Origin: an uncultured Collinsella sp.
Lineage (GTDB): Bacteria > Actinomycetota > Coriobacteriia > Coriobacteriales > Coriobacteriaceae
Direction: 5' to 3'
DNA: 64,000 bases
Assembly (NCBI GenBank): GCA_900541685.1
Contig: UQKM01000009.1
Span: 1 to 64,000, forward strand
The notes under the pieces are model-generated. The model was not told the DNA's origin. It ran no database searches and saw only the letters and a program-made list of their open reading frames with translations. Positions within the stretch are counted from its first letter, which is position 1. Each line of letters starts with the position of its first letter. This document shows, piece after piece, positions 29,261 to 37,022 of the stretch. A program made the translations under genes and the position numbers.

Positions 29261-31588
29261 ATGGCGGATTCTCAGATCCATGTCGCGCTGGCGGGTAACC
29301 CCAACTGCGGCAAGACCACGCTTTTCAACCTGATCACCGGCGCCAACGGCTACGTTGGCAACTGGCCCGGCGTCACGGTTGAGAAAAAGGAAGCCAAGCT
29401 TCTAAGCGACAAGAACGTTACCATTACGGACCTCCCTGGCATCTACTCGCTTTCCCCCTACAGCCCCGAGGAGCAATGCTCGCGCGATTACCTCATGAGC
29501 GGCGAGCCCGATGTTGTCGTCCAGGTGGTCGATGCCACCAACCTCGAGCGTAACCTGTACCTGGCGCTTCAGGTTATCGAGACCGGCCTGCCCGTGGTCG
29601 TCGCCCTCAACATGGCCGACTTGGTCGAGAAGAACGGTGACAAGATCGACACGGACAAGCTCTCCAAGAAGCTCGGCTGCCCGGTCATGATGATCTCGGC
29701 TCTTAAGAACAAGGGCATCAAGGAGCTGTTCGAGCAGGTCAAGAAGTCCGCTGCTTCCAAGGGCCAGGTGCCGGAGCACAAGTTCGATTCCTCCATCGAG
29801 GACGTTCTGGACCACATCGAGAACAACCTTCCGGCGAGCGTTCCCGCCAACAAGCGCCGCTACTACGCTGTCAAGCTGTTTGAGCGCGACGCGGACGCCT
29901 GCAAGCTCATCAACCTCAGTAAGGAGAAGGCTGCTCGCGTAGAGCAGCTGGTCGCCCAGTGCGAGCAGGATTGCGATGACGACGCCGAGTCCATCATCAC
30001 CGGTGAGCGCTACGGCGTGATCGCGCACATCATCGACGAGTGCCTCACCAAGGCCCCGGCCAAGATGAGCACCTCCGAGAAGATCGACCGCGTGGTTACC
30101 AACCGTATTCTGGGCCTGCCGATCTTTGTCGTCATCATGTTCTGCGTGTACTACATCGCCGTTTCCACCCTGGGCGGCACGGTGACCGACTTTACCAACG
30201 ACCAGCTCTTCGGCACCGACGGCTGGTATGTGCTCGGCCAGGGTCGCGACGCCTACGATGAGGCTGTCGAGGCCGCGGGCGATGCTGCCGACTCGGTCGA
30301 CCCAGCACAGTACGGCCCCTATGTCCCGGGTATCACCACCGTGGTGCACGACGCCCTTGTGGCAGGTGGCACCGAGGACGGTGGCCTGGTCGATTCGCTG
30401 GTCTGCGACGGTATCGTCGGCGGACTGGGTGCCATCTTCGGCTTCGTCCCGCAGATGTTCCTGCTCTTTGTGATGCTGTCCTTCCTGGAGGACTGCGGCT
30501 ATATGGCCCGCGTCGCCTTCATCATGGACCGTGTGTTCCGCCGCTTTGGCCTGTCCGGTAAGTCCTTTATCCCCATGCTCGTGTCCTCGGGCTGCGGCGT
30601 CCCCGGCGTCATGGCCACCAAGACCATCGAGAACGAGAAGGACCGCCGCATGACGGTCATGACCACCACGTTTATTCCCTGTGGCGCCAAGCTGCCGATC
30701 ATCGCCCTGCTCATGGGTTCCATCATCGGCGATTCTTCTACCACCGCCGCGTGGATCAGCCCGCTCTTCTACTTCCTGGGCGTCTTTGCCGTCATCGCTT
30801 CGGGCCTCATGCTCAAGAAGACCAAGCTCTTTGCGGGTCGCCCGACGCCGTTCGTTATGGAGCTTCCCGCCTACCACTTCCCGGCGATCCGCTCTTGGGC
30901 GCTGCACGTGTGGGAGCGCTGCTGGGCCTTTATCAAGAAGGCCGGCACGGTCATCTTCGCGTCCACCGTCGTGGTTTGGTTCCTCTCCAACTTTGGTAGC
31001 TATAACGGTTCCTTTGGCTTCCTGCCTGCGATGGACGGCATCCCCGAGGAGTTCATGGACTACTCCGTGCTCGCCATGCTGGGCAACCTGGTCGCTTGGA
31101 TCTTCGCCCCGCTCGGCTTTAGCACCTGGCAGGCAACTGCGCTGACCGTCTCGGGCCTTGTCGCTAAGGAGAACGTCGTCGCCACCGCCGGTTCGCTGCT
31201 GTCCGTCGCCGATGCCGCCGAGACCGACCCGAGCCTGTGGACCGCGTTTGCCGGCATGTTCCCGACTATGGGCGCTTGCGTTGCCTTTGGCGCGTTCAAC
31301 CTGCTGTGCGCCCCGTGCTTTGCCGCTATGGGTACCATCCGCAACCAGATGGACTCCGGCAAGTGGACCGCGATCGCCATCGGTTACGAGTGCGCCTTCG
31401 CTTGGGTGATCGGCCTGTTCATCAACCAGTTCTACAACCTGCTTGTCCTTGGTCAGTTTGGTATCTGGACGGTTGTGGCCATCGCGCTGCTGGTTGCGAT
31501 GCTCTTCCAGATCTTCCGTCCCATGCCCAAGCACGCTTGGACCGACGAGGACGAGACCAACGCTGCCTCCGCCGCAGTTTCCGCTTAA
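29261..31588 (+). CDS. feoB: Ferrous iron transport protein B
   Basis: A 775-residue FeoB: an N-terminal G domain and a large membrane domain for Fe2+ import. The G1 motif is GNPNCGKTT, G3 is DLPGIYSLSPYSPEE and G4 is NMAD. The GDI-like region follows to about residue 275. The membrane part has the two Gate motifs, seen in VPQMFLLFVMLSFLEDCGYMAR and in the later GLVAKENVVATAG region; the conserved SSGCGVPG is present. An insertion after the first helix (about 320-370) is acidic and periplasmic. It is transcribed with two feoA genes and followed by a strong terminator. Confidence 0.95.
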   Translation: MADSQIHVALAGNPNCGKTTLFNLITGANGYVGNWPGVTVEKKEAKLLSDKNVTITDLPGIYSLSPYSPEEQCSRDYLMSGEPDVVVQVVDATNLERNLYLALQVIETGLPVVVALNMADLVEKNGDKIDTDKLSKKLGCPVMMISALKNKGIKELFEQVKKSAASKGQVPEHKFDSSIEDVLDHIENNLPASVPANKRRYYAVKLFERDADACKLINLSKEKAARVEQLVAQCEQDCDDDAESIITGERYGVIAHIIDECLTKAPAKMSTSEKIDRVVTNRILGLPIFVVIMFCVYYIAVSTLGGTVTDFTNDQLFGTDGWYVLGQGRDAYDEAVEAAGDAADSVDPAQYGPYVPGITTVVHDALVAGGTEDGGLVDSLVCDGIVGGLGAIFGFVPQMFLLFVMLSFLEDCGYMARVAFIMDRVFRRFGLSGKSFIPMLVSSGCGVPGVMATKTIENEKDRRMTVMTTTFIPCGAKLPIIALLMGSIIGDSSTTAAWISPLFYFLGVFAVIASGLMLKKTKLFAGRPTPFVMELPAYHFPAIRSWALHVWERCWAFIKKAGTVIFASTVVVWFLSNFGSYNGSFGFLPAMDGIPEEFMDYSVLAMLGNLVAWIFAPLGFSTWQATALTVSGLVAKENVVATAGSLLSVADAAETDPSLWTAFAGMFPTMGACVAFGAFNLLCAPCFAAMGTIRNQMDSGKWTAIAIGYECAFAWVIGLFINQFYNLLVLGQFGIWTVVAIALLVAMLFQIFRPMPKHAWTDEDETNAASAAVSA

Positions 31589-31616
31589 GTCCGAATAAGG
31601 ACGAGCCCCTTTCCAC

Positions 31617-31651
31617 GAGCCCGGGTGTCCCAGCGACACTCGGGCTTTTGG
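31617..31651 (+). terminator. Intrinsic terminator after feoB
   Basis: GAGCCCGGGTGTC pairs with GACACTCGGGCT and leads into TTTTGG. Confidence 0.85.
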
Positions 31652-31703
31652 TGCAATGGGGGATAGGTTGCTTTGCTCCAGAAGTTAAGATGTGACGTTT
31701 CCG

Positions 31704-31745
31704 CAGATAAAACCGACCAAAATAAACCTGTCCCTTTTTGGCAGG
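31704..31745. repeat. Dispersed repeat, inverse copy of 54512-54553
   Basis: This 42-bp stretch is the near-exact reverse complement of the sequence after the moaC-mobB gene. Both share the word GGGACAGGTTTATTTTGG and a flanking GGTTTTATCTG. The ends TGCCAAAA and TTTTGGCA let it form a hairpin. Confidence 0.6.
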
Positions 31746-31791
31746 TAAGAATGGGGTAAAGTAAGTGATGGTTAACTAGAGGAGGCTTGCT

Positions 31792-31992
31792 ATGGCACCT
31801 ATCGATATTGTTGTGTTGACTGTTATCGGCATTGCGTTTGTCGCCGTGTGCGTGCGTATCTACCGAAAGGGCACCTGCGCCGACTGCGCCCAGGGTGGCG
31901 TTTGCACGGGGCATTGCTCCAACAAAAAGACCTGCGCCGCACTTAAGGGCGTGGACAAAATCGCCGAAGACTTGGGTCGCGGTATTCATTAG
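31792..31992 (+). CDS. FeoB-associated Cys-rich membrane protein
   Basis: A 66-residue protein with one N-terminal membrane helix (VLTVIGIAFVAVCVRIY) and five cysteines in a short cytoplasmic tail (CADCAQGGVCTGHCS and a later CAAL). Members of this small family sit beside feoB and are thought to help with iron or electron transfer, but their role is unproven. GAGGAGGC precedes the ATG, and a GGTTAAC site overlaps the leader. Confidence 0.85.
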   Translation: MAPIDIVVLTVIGIAFVAVCVRIYRKGTCADCAQGGVCTGHCSNKKTCAALKGVDKIAEDLGRGIH

Positions 31993-32094
31993 CCGACCGG
32001 CGTTTGGGTATGTTTGACTGCGGATACGGCAGTTGCTGATACGATATGTACGTTAGCAACTGCCGCCGAGCGGCTCAAACGAAAGGAACCCTGT

Positions 32095-34044
32095 ATGGAG
32101 TCCTCCGCCTATCCGATGCTCTTTAGCCCGATCAAGGTCGGTACAACCGAGGTCAAGAACCGCGTCTTTATGCCGCCGGTATCTACCAACCTGGCCGATC
32201 ACGGCTATGTGACCGACGACTTGGTCGATCATTACCGTGCCCGCGCCAAGGGCGGCGTGGGCCTCATCATCACCGAGGTCGTGACGGTCGAGCCCACCTA
32301 TACCTATCTGCCGGGCGATATGTGCTGCTACGACGACACGTTTATCCCCGGCTGGGAAAAGCTCGCCGCAGCCGTCCACGAGTATGGCTGCAAGATCATG
32401 CCGCAGCTCTTCCACCCCGCCTACATGGCCTTTAACATCCCGGGCACGCCGCGCCTGATCGCTCCGTCCTTTGTGGGCCCGTCCTATGCCCGCGAGGCGC
32501 CGCGCCCTATCACGGTCGATGAGATCCACGAGCTCACGCATCAGTTTGGCGACGCTGCCGTGCGCATGCAGAAGGCCGGTGTCGACGGCGTCGAGGTCCA
32601 TGCGGCGCACGCCCACGGCATGCTCGGCGGCTTTTTGACCCCGCTCTATAACAAGCGTACCGACGAGTACGGTGGCTCGCTCGATGCCCGCATGCGCTTC
32701 TTGCTCGAGGTCATCGCCGAGATTCGCGAGCGCTGCGGCAAGGACTTCATCATCGACGTCCGTATCTCGGGCGACGAGTACACCGATGGCGGTCTGACCC
32801 TCAACGACATGATCTACGTCTCGCGTCGCCTGGAGAAGGCTGGCGTCGACATGATCCACGTGTCGGGCGGCACTACCATCAAGCGCGGCTCCGCGATTCC
32901 CGCCGCCGGTACGCAGCAGGCCTCGCACGCCGCCTGCTCGCGCGAGATCAAAAAGCATGTGAACATTCCCGTCGCCACGGTCGGCCGCATCAATGAGGCA
33001 TGGATTGCCGAGGAGCTGATCGAGGACGGCGCTGCCGACATCTGCATGATGGGCCGCGCCAATCTGTGCGATGCCGAGTTCTGCAACAAGGCCGCTGCCG
33101 GCAATGCCGATGATATCCGTCCCTGCATCGGTTGCCTGCGCTGCCTGAACGGCATCATGTTTGGCAAGCGCATCTCCTGCACCGTCAACCCGGACGTGGA
33201 ACGCGATGAGGCCGGCTACGAGCCTGCCGCCGAGGCCAAGAACGTACTGGTTGTGGGCGCTGGTCCTGCGGGCATGGAGGCAGCCTACATTGCCGCCAAG
33301 CGCGGCCATAACGTGGTGCTCGTGGACAAGCAGGACGAGCCGGGTGGCGAGATGCGCATCGCGGCCGTTCCGCCGGCAAAGCAGGAGCTCACCCGCGTGA
33401 TCAAGTATCAGTACCGTCGCCTGGCCGAGGCAGGCGTCACGTGCGTCTTTGGCACCGAGCTCTCGGCCGAGGACATTCAGCGCGACTACGCGGGTTACGA
33501 GGTTGTCCTGGCTTATGGCGCCGAGCCCATCGCCCCGGCCTTTATGCAGGGCTTTAAGCAGGTTATGACGGCTGACGACCTGCTGGGTGGCAAGGCTTTC
33601 CCGGGTAAGAAGATCGTCATTGTGGGCGGCGGCACCGTTGGCTGCGAGACGGCCGATTACCTGGCCCCGTTGGTCAACGACCTTTCGCCGGCCAATCGCG
33701 ATGTCACCGTTATCGAGATGACCAAGACGCTTGCCGCCAACGAGGGCGGTGCCGGTCGCGCGGTGCTCATCACGCGCATGCTCTCCAAGGGCGTCCATGT
33801 GCTGACCGAGGCCAAGGTGACCGAAATCACCGAGGACGCCATCAGCTACGAAAAGGACGGCGAGGTCCACACCATCGCCGATGCCGATACGCTGGTGCTT
33901 GCCATGGGCTATCGTCCCAACACCAAGCTGGCCGACGACCTTACCGCTGCCGGCGTTGCCACCCACGTGCTGGGCGATGCCCAGAAGTGCGGCAACATCC
34001 GCGACGCCATCGGCGATGGCTACAAGGTTGCCTGCGAACTCTAG
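32095..34044 (+). CDS. Old-yellow-enzyme type FMN/FAD/Fe-S oxidoreductase (2,4-dienoyl-CoA reductase family)
   Basis: A 649-residue fusion of an FMN-binding TIM barrel and an FAD/NAD(P) dinucleotide-binding domain, the layout of 2,4-dienoyl-CoA reductase, trimethylamine dehydrogenase and the gut bile-acid enzymes BaiCD/BaiH. The barrel holds HAAHAHGMLGGFLTPLYNKRTDEYGGS. A 4Fe-4S cluster motif CIGCLRC with a fourth Cys 12 residues on links the domains. The FAD site is VLVVGAGPAGMEAAYIAAKRGH and the NAD(P) site IVIVGGGTVGCETADYL. It reduces an activated C=C bond of an unknown substrate. The ATG at 32095 with AAAGGAA is preferred over a distal upstream start. Confidence 0.88.
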   Translation: MESSAYPMLFSPIKVGTTEVKNRVFMPPVSTNLADHGYVTDDLVDHYRARAKGGVGLIITEVVTVEPTYTYLPGDMCCYDDTFIPGWEKLAAAVHEYGCKIMPQLFHPAYMAFNIPGTPRLIAPSFVGPSYAREAPRPITVDEIHELTHQFGDAAVRMQKAGVDGVEVHAAHAHGMLGGFLTPLYNKRTDEYGGSLDARMRFLLEVIAEIRERCGKDFIIDVRISGDEYTDGGLTLNDMIYVSRRLEKAGVDMIHVSGGTTIKRGSAIPAAGTQQASHAACSREIKKHVNIPVATVGRINEAWIAEELIEDGAADICMMGRANLCDAEFCNKAAAGNADDIRPCIGCLRCLNGIMFGKRISCTVNPDVERDEAGYEPAAEAKNVLVVGAGPAGMEAAYIAAKRGHNVVLVDKQDEPGGEMRIAAVPPAKQELTRVIKYQYRRLAEAGVTCVFGTELSAEDIQRDYAGYEVVLAYGAEPIAPAFMQGFKQVMTADDLLGGKAFPGKKIVIVGGGTVGCETADYLAPLVNDLSPANRDVTVIEMTKTLAANEGGAGRAVLITRMLSKGVHVLTEAKVTEITEDAISYEKDGEVHTIADADTLVLAMGYRPNTKLADDLTAAGVATHVLGDAQKCGNIRDAIGDGYKVACEL

Positions 34045-34061
34045 TCAACCCCTTGGTGCGT

Positions 34062-34110
34062 GGGGGCAGGTTACTTTGCACCAACTTGGTGCATGTAAAT
34101 CTGGCCCCAT
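34062..34110. repeat. Nested intergenic palindrome
   Basis: TGGGGGCAGGTTAC pairs with GTAAATCTGGCCCCA around an inner GCACCA/TGGTGC hairpin. The GGGGGCAGG...CTTTG wording recalls the palindrome family at 40235 and others. Confidence 0.5.
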
Positions 34111-34181
34111 CGCGCCATTGCGGCTTCATGGAATAGCGCCCGTACGCATCGAATTTCTCCTCTCATAGATGTGCGGCACAA

Positions 34182-34218
34182 AGAGCCCCGAGTTCATACT
34201 GAACTCGGGGCTCTTTTC
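34182..34218 (+). terminator. Intrinsic terminator
   Basis: AGAGCCCCGAGTTCA pairs perfectly with TGAACTCGGGGCTCT, followed by TTTCG. Confidence 0.9.
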
Positions 34219-34238
34219 GTTTGGATTGCAGACGTATT

Positions 34239-34375
34239 GACAGACGAAAACAGTCTGTGTCCGGTATTGAGCCATACGAAAGCGAAATTATGCGTCCTAA
34301 TTCCGTACGCAAATAAAGACGAAAACCGTTTGCGTCTTGGATAAATCAGTACGCAAACGGTTTTCGTCTTATAAT
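34239..34375. promoter_or_regulatory. Operator cluster and -10 of the AlbA_2 regulator gene
   Basis: A 20-base perfect inverted repeat (34316-34335 and 34351-34370) has each arm built on the pseudo-palindrome GACGAAAACCGTTTGCGTC. A third related site GACGAAAACAGTCTGTGTC lies at 34243-34261. The TATAAT -10 at 34370-34375 abuts the last arm, so bound protein would cover the promoter. This suggests autoregulation by the downstream gene product. Confidence 0.6.
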
Positions 34376-34412
34376 ACGCTTATGAATGGTACGAAACGAG
34401 AGGGTTGTGCAT

Positions 34413-35666
34413 ATGGTTGTTAGAGAGAGCCCTACAGTCGAATACGAGGAAAGCGTTACGCCGACGTTTCTTAAAACGGTGAGCGCCTATGCAAACTACG
34501 GGACGGGCAAGATTGAGTTTGGCGTTGATGACGAGGGCGTGGCTGTCGGCCTTGCAGATCCGGTCGCAGAGTGTCTCCGCATCGAGAACATGATTAATGA
34601 CAGCTTGGATCCCGCTCCCCGTTACACGCTCGAGCGCGATGAGAAACACGGGACCGTAATCCTTACGGTTTATGAGGGCCAGGACAAACCCTATCGAAGC
34701 AAGGGAAAGGCCTACAGGCGAAACGATTCGGCAACGGTGGAGGTCGACCGGTTTGAGTATGGCAGGCTGACGCTCGAAGGCAGCAACGTAACGTTCGACG
34801 CGCTCACGTCGGCTCGCCAGGACTTTAGTTTTCACACGCTCGAGCATAAGTGTGTTGAACATCTCGGCATTTCCGAGCTAACGCCGGATATTATGCGCAC
34901 GCTTCGCTTGCTCGGCAAAGATGGCTATACCAACGCTGCGGCGATTTTGGCGGATAAGAATGATTTTCCGGGCATCGACTGCGTCCGTTTTGGCGATACC
35001 GAGGATGTGATCTTGGACCGTGAGACGGCGACAAATGTATCCGCAATTGAGCAGGTGGACAGGGCGGTGGCTATGTTTGCACGCTACTACCGTTTTGAGC
35101 GTATCGAAGGGATGGAGCGCGTCCAAACCGATCGAATTTCTCTTGAGGCATTCCGCGAAGCTGTTGCAAACGCTTTGGTGCATCGGACGTGGGACGTTCG
35201 AGCGAATGTTCAAATTGCCTTGTACGACGATCGTGTTGTTGTGACTTCGCCCGGATCACTGCCTGCCGGTTTGACGACGGAACAATACCTGTATGGGCAG
35301 ATATCCGTGCTCAGAAACCCAATTGTCGCCGAGGTCTTTTTAAAGCTGGATTACATCGAGAAATTTGGCACGGGAATCGCGCGCATTAGACGTGCCTATC
35401 GCGATTCGATCAATCAACCAATTTTTGATGTTCGCGGCGGCATGGTGGCCGTCACATTGCCCGCTACCGATGCCTTTGAAGGGTCCGAGGAAGAGATCCA
35501 GGTTCTCAATGCCTTGTCGGGCGGGCGAATTATGTCGCGAAGCGAGATTGAAAAACAGACGGGGCTGAGCCGCATGCGGACGTTGGCGGCACTCGAATCT
35601 CTGCTTGAACGGAATGCAATCGTAAGGCAGGGAACCGGGCGGGCCACGAAATACGAGCGCTCATAG
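34413..35666 (+). CDS. AlbA_2/ATPase-domain transcriptional regulator
   Basis: A 417-residue protein with an N-terminal Schlafen-type AlbA_2 domain (YEESVTPTFLKTVSAYANYGTGKIEFGVDDEG), a middle GHKL-like ATPase domain of the HATPase_c_4 type (EAFREAVANALVHRTWDV; ALYDDRVVVTSPGSLP; FGTGIARI) and a C-terminal winged-helix region (RIMSRSEIEKQTGLSRMRTLAALESLLE). Such proteins are annotated as putative DNA-binding regulators; targets are unknown. The ATG at 34413 follows GAGAGGG at good spacing, nine codons inside the longest frame. The palindromic sites over its promoter make self-control likely. Confidence 0.82.
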   Translation: MVVRESPTVEYEESVTPTFLKTVSAYANYGTGKIEFGVDDEGVAVGLADPVAECLRIENMINDSLDPAPRYTLERDEKHGTVILTVYEGQDKPYRSKGKAYRRNDSATVEVDRFEYGRLTLEGSNVTFDALTSARQDFSFHTLEHKCVEHLGISELTPDIMRTLRLLGKDGYTNAAAILADKNDFPGIDCVRFGDTEDVILDRETATNVSAIEQVDRAVAMFARYYRFERIEGMERVQTDRISLEAFREAVANALVHRTWDVRANVQIALYDDRVVVTSPGSLPAGLTTEQYLYGQISVLRNPIVAEVFLKLDYIEKFGTGIARIRRAYRDSINQPIFDVRGGMVAVTLPATDAFEGSEEEIQVLNALSGGRIMSRSEIEKQTGLSRMRTLAALESLLERNAIVRQGTGRATKYERS

Positions 35667-35689
35667 TCCAAAAGAGCCATGGTACAAGA

Positions 35690-35723
35690 CGGACCCCAAG
35701 CCAGCGTTGGCTTGGGGTCCGTT
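35690..35723 (+). terminator. Intrinsic terminator
   Basis: CGGACCCCAAGCCA pairs with TGGCTTGGGGTCCG, then TTAT. Confidence 0.8.
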
Positions 35724-35759
35724 ATATCCCGGATGGTAACGGGCCGATTATTGTCAAGT

Positions 35760-35849
35760 TATAGCAAAGTATAGCGACGTACAGCAAAGTATAGTGAAAT
35801 ATGGCAAGCCGTATAGCGCGCCTTGATTATCAACCCTTGATTATCAACC
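35760..35849. repeat. Short tandem repeats with 10-bp and 14-bp periods
   Basis: From 35760 five consecutive 10-mers follow the consensus TATAGCAAAG (TATAGCAAAG, TATAGCGACG, TACAGCAAAG, TATAGTGAAA, TATGGCAAGC), with a sixth TATAGCGCGC two bases on. Two exact copies of CTTGATTATCAACC (35822-35835 and 35836-35849) follow; each contains the palindrome TTGATTATCAA. The 10-bp phase puts every unit on the same helix face. No coding function is evident. Confidence 0.6.
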
Positions 35850-35923
35850 GTCCGTATTTCACAGCAACTTATAACAGGCTCGGGGTGCCAATTTGGGGTG
35901 CGGTAGTGCTGCGTCACGAAAAG

Positions 35924-36061
35924 GGCCTATCTACTACGTTTAAGCCGCAGGGGTCAACCATAGTCGGCTTTTTCGATAATTGACAAGCTGTCTACCTGCG
36001 GTTTTGTTTTCACGGTTTTCGGTATGGTCGAGGCTATCCGTGTTAACGTAGTAGATGGGCC
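35924..36061. ncRNA. Candidate structured RNA or palindromic element of 138 nt
   Basis: An outer stem GGCCTATCTACTACGTT/AACGTAGTAGATGGGCC (35924-35940 with 36045-36061) closes two inner hairpins. One is CCGCAGG/CCTGCGG (35945-36001, containing GTCAA/TTGAC and followed by TTTTGTTTT). The other is CACGG/CCGTG (36011-36042). On the minus strand the outer stem is followed by CCCTTTTCG, so either strand could end transcripts here. It resembles a multibranched small RNA, but a transposon remnant is possible. Confidence 0.4.
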
Positions 36062-36101
36062 ACTTTTGTGGCAAGGGGCCGATCTGCGAGCCAGGGTAGC
36101 T

Positions 36102-36139
36102 AAAAGAGCCCCGTCCCAAAAAGACTGATTGGGAGCCGG
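36102..36139 (-). terminator. Terminator-like hairpin
   Basis: GAGCCCCGTCCC pairs with GGGAGCCGGGGC. On the minus strand the stem is followed by TCTTTTAG. No minus-strand gene that would use it is recognised. Confidence 0.45.
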
Positions 36140-36205
36140 GGCGTGTCGATGCGATAGTATTACGTGGTGGAATTCGACAAACCGTGGGCTTCATCCGAGG
36201 GCTTT

Positions 36206-36898
36206 ATGGAACAACACCAGCATTATCAGAGCCTGCAAGATCAGGCATACAACGCACTGCGCTCCAAGATTATCTATGCCGAGCTCAAGCCCGGCACGCG
36301 CCTTTCGGCGATTGGTCTGGAAAAGGAGACGGGGATCGGGCGCACGCCAATTCGCGAGTCCTTTGTGCGCCTGCGCGAGCAAGAGCTGGTGGAAACGCGT
36401 CCCAAGAGTGGTACCTACGTCTCTAAGATCAGCATGGAACACGCCGAGAATGCCTGTTTCTTGCGCGAGAAACTCGAAAGAAGCGTACTCATTAAATGTT
36501 GTTCGGCTGCCACGTCCGAGCAAAAGCATCGGCTCGAGCAGATTCTTGCCGAGTCCGAGTCGCTCGACCATAGCGAGACGCGTCGCTTTTTCGACTTGGA
36601 TAACCTGTTTCATGAGACGTGTTTTGAGATTGCCGGTCGTCACATGCTGTGGGATTGGATGAAGAGCGTCAACACGCATTTTGAGCGATACAACTGGTTG
36701 CGTATGGTGTCGCAGGATCTGGATTGGGAGCCGATTCGTCGACAACATCGTCGGATTCTCGAGGCCATTAAGAGGGGCGATACCGACACGGCGAGCTACC
36801 TGGCAGAGACGCACTTGCACCTGATGCCCGAGGAGCAGGGCCCGGTTATCGCCTTGTATCCCGACTATTTCGAGCTGTCCAAAGACTCGTCTATCTAG
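36206..36898 (+). CDS. GntR family regulator, FCD (FadR) type
   Basis: A 230-residue regulator. The winged helix reads LSAIGLEKETGIGRTPIRESFVRLREQELVETRPKSGTYVS, which is the GntR signature. The C-terminal all-helical FCD domain has the metal-site pattern with DLDNLFHETCF, RRQHRRILEAI and ETHLHLM. The ATG at 36206 after GAGGG is chosen over a GTG 14 codons upstream that lacks a site. A possible -10 (GATAGTATT) lies at 36149-36157. The regulated genes are not obvious; FCD proteins usually bind small organic acids. Confidence 0.85.
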   Translation: MEQHQHYQSLQDQAYNALRSKIIYAELKPGTRLSAIGLEKETGIGRTPIRESFVRLREQELVETRPKSGTYVSKISMEHAENACFLREKLERSVLIKCCSAATSEQKHRLEQILAESESLDHSETRRFFDLDNLFHETCFEIAGRHMLWDWMKSVNTHFERYNWLRMVSQDLDWEPIRRQHRRILEAIKRGDTDTASYLAETHLHLMPEEQGPVIALYPDYFELSKDSSI

Positions 36899-37022
36899 CC
36901 CATCACCGCATCTGCTCGAGACGCAAAAGCGATGCTGCTCACCTACAGCGTTTTGCAACCGAGAATTTTAAAAAATGCCTAAAATGGCTCAGACTGCCGA
37001 CAATTGGGAAACGGGGTGCGCT

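Noticed and set aside
35801..36194. Small open frames on both strands (60 codons plus at 35801, 84 codons minus at 35940-36194) in the structured non-coding region.
   Set aside because: Neither has a ribosome binding site or a recognisable motif, and both run through repeats and hairpins. Non-coding structure explains the region better.
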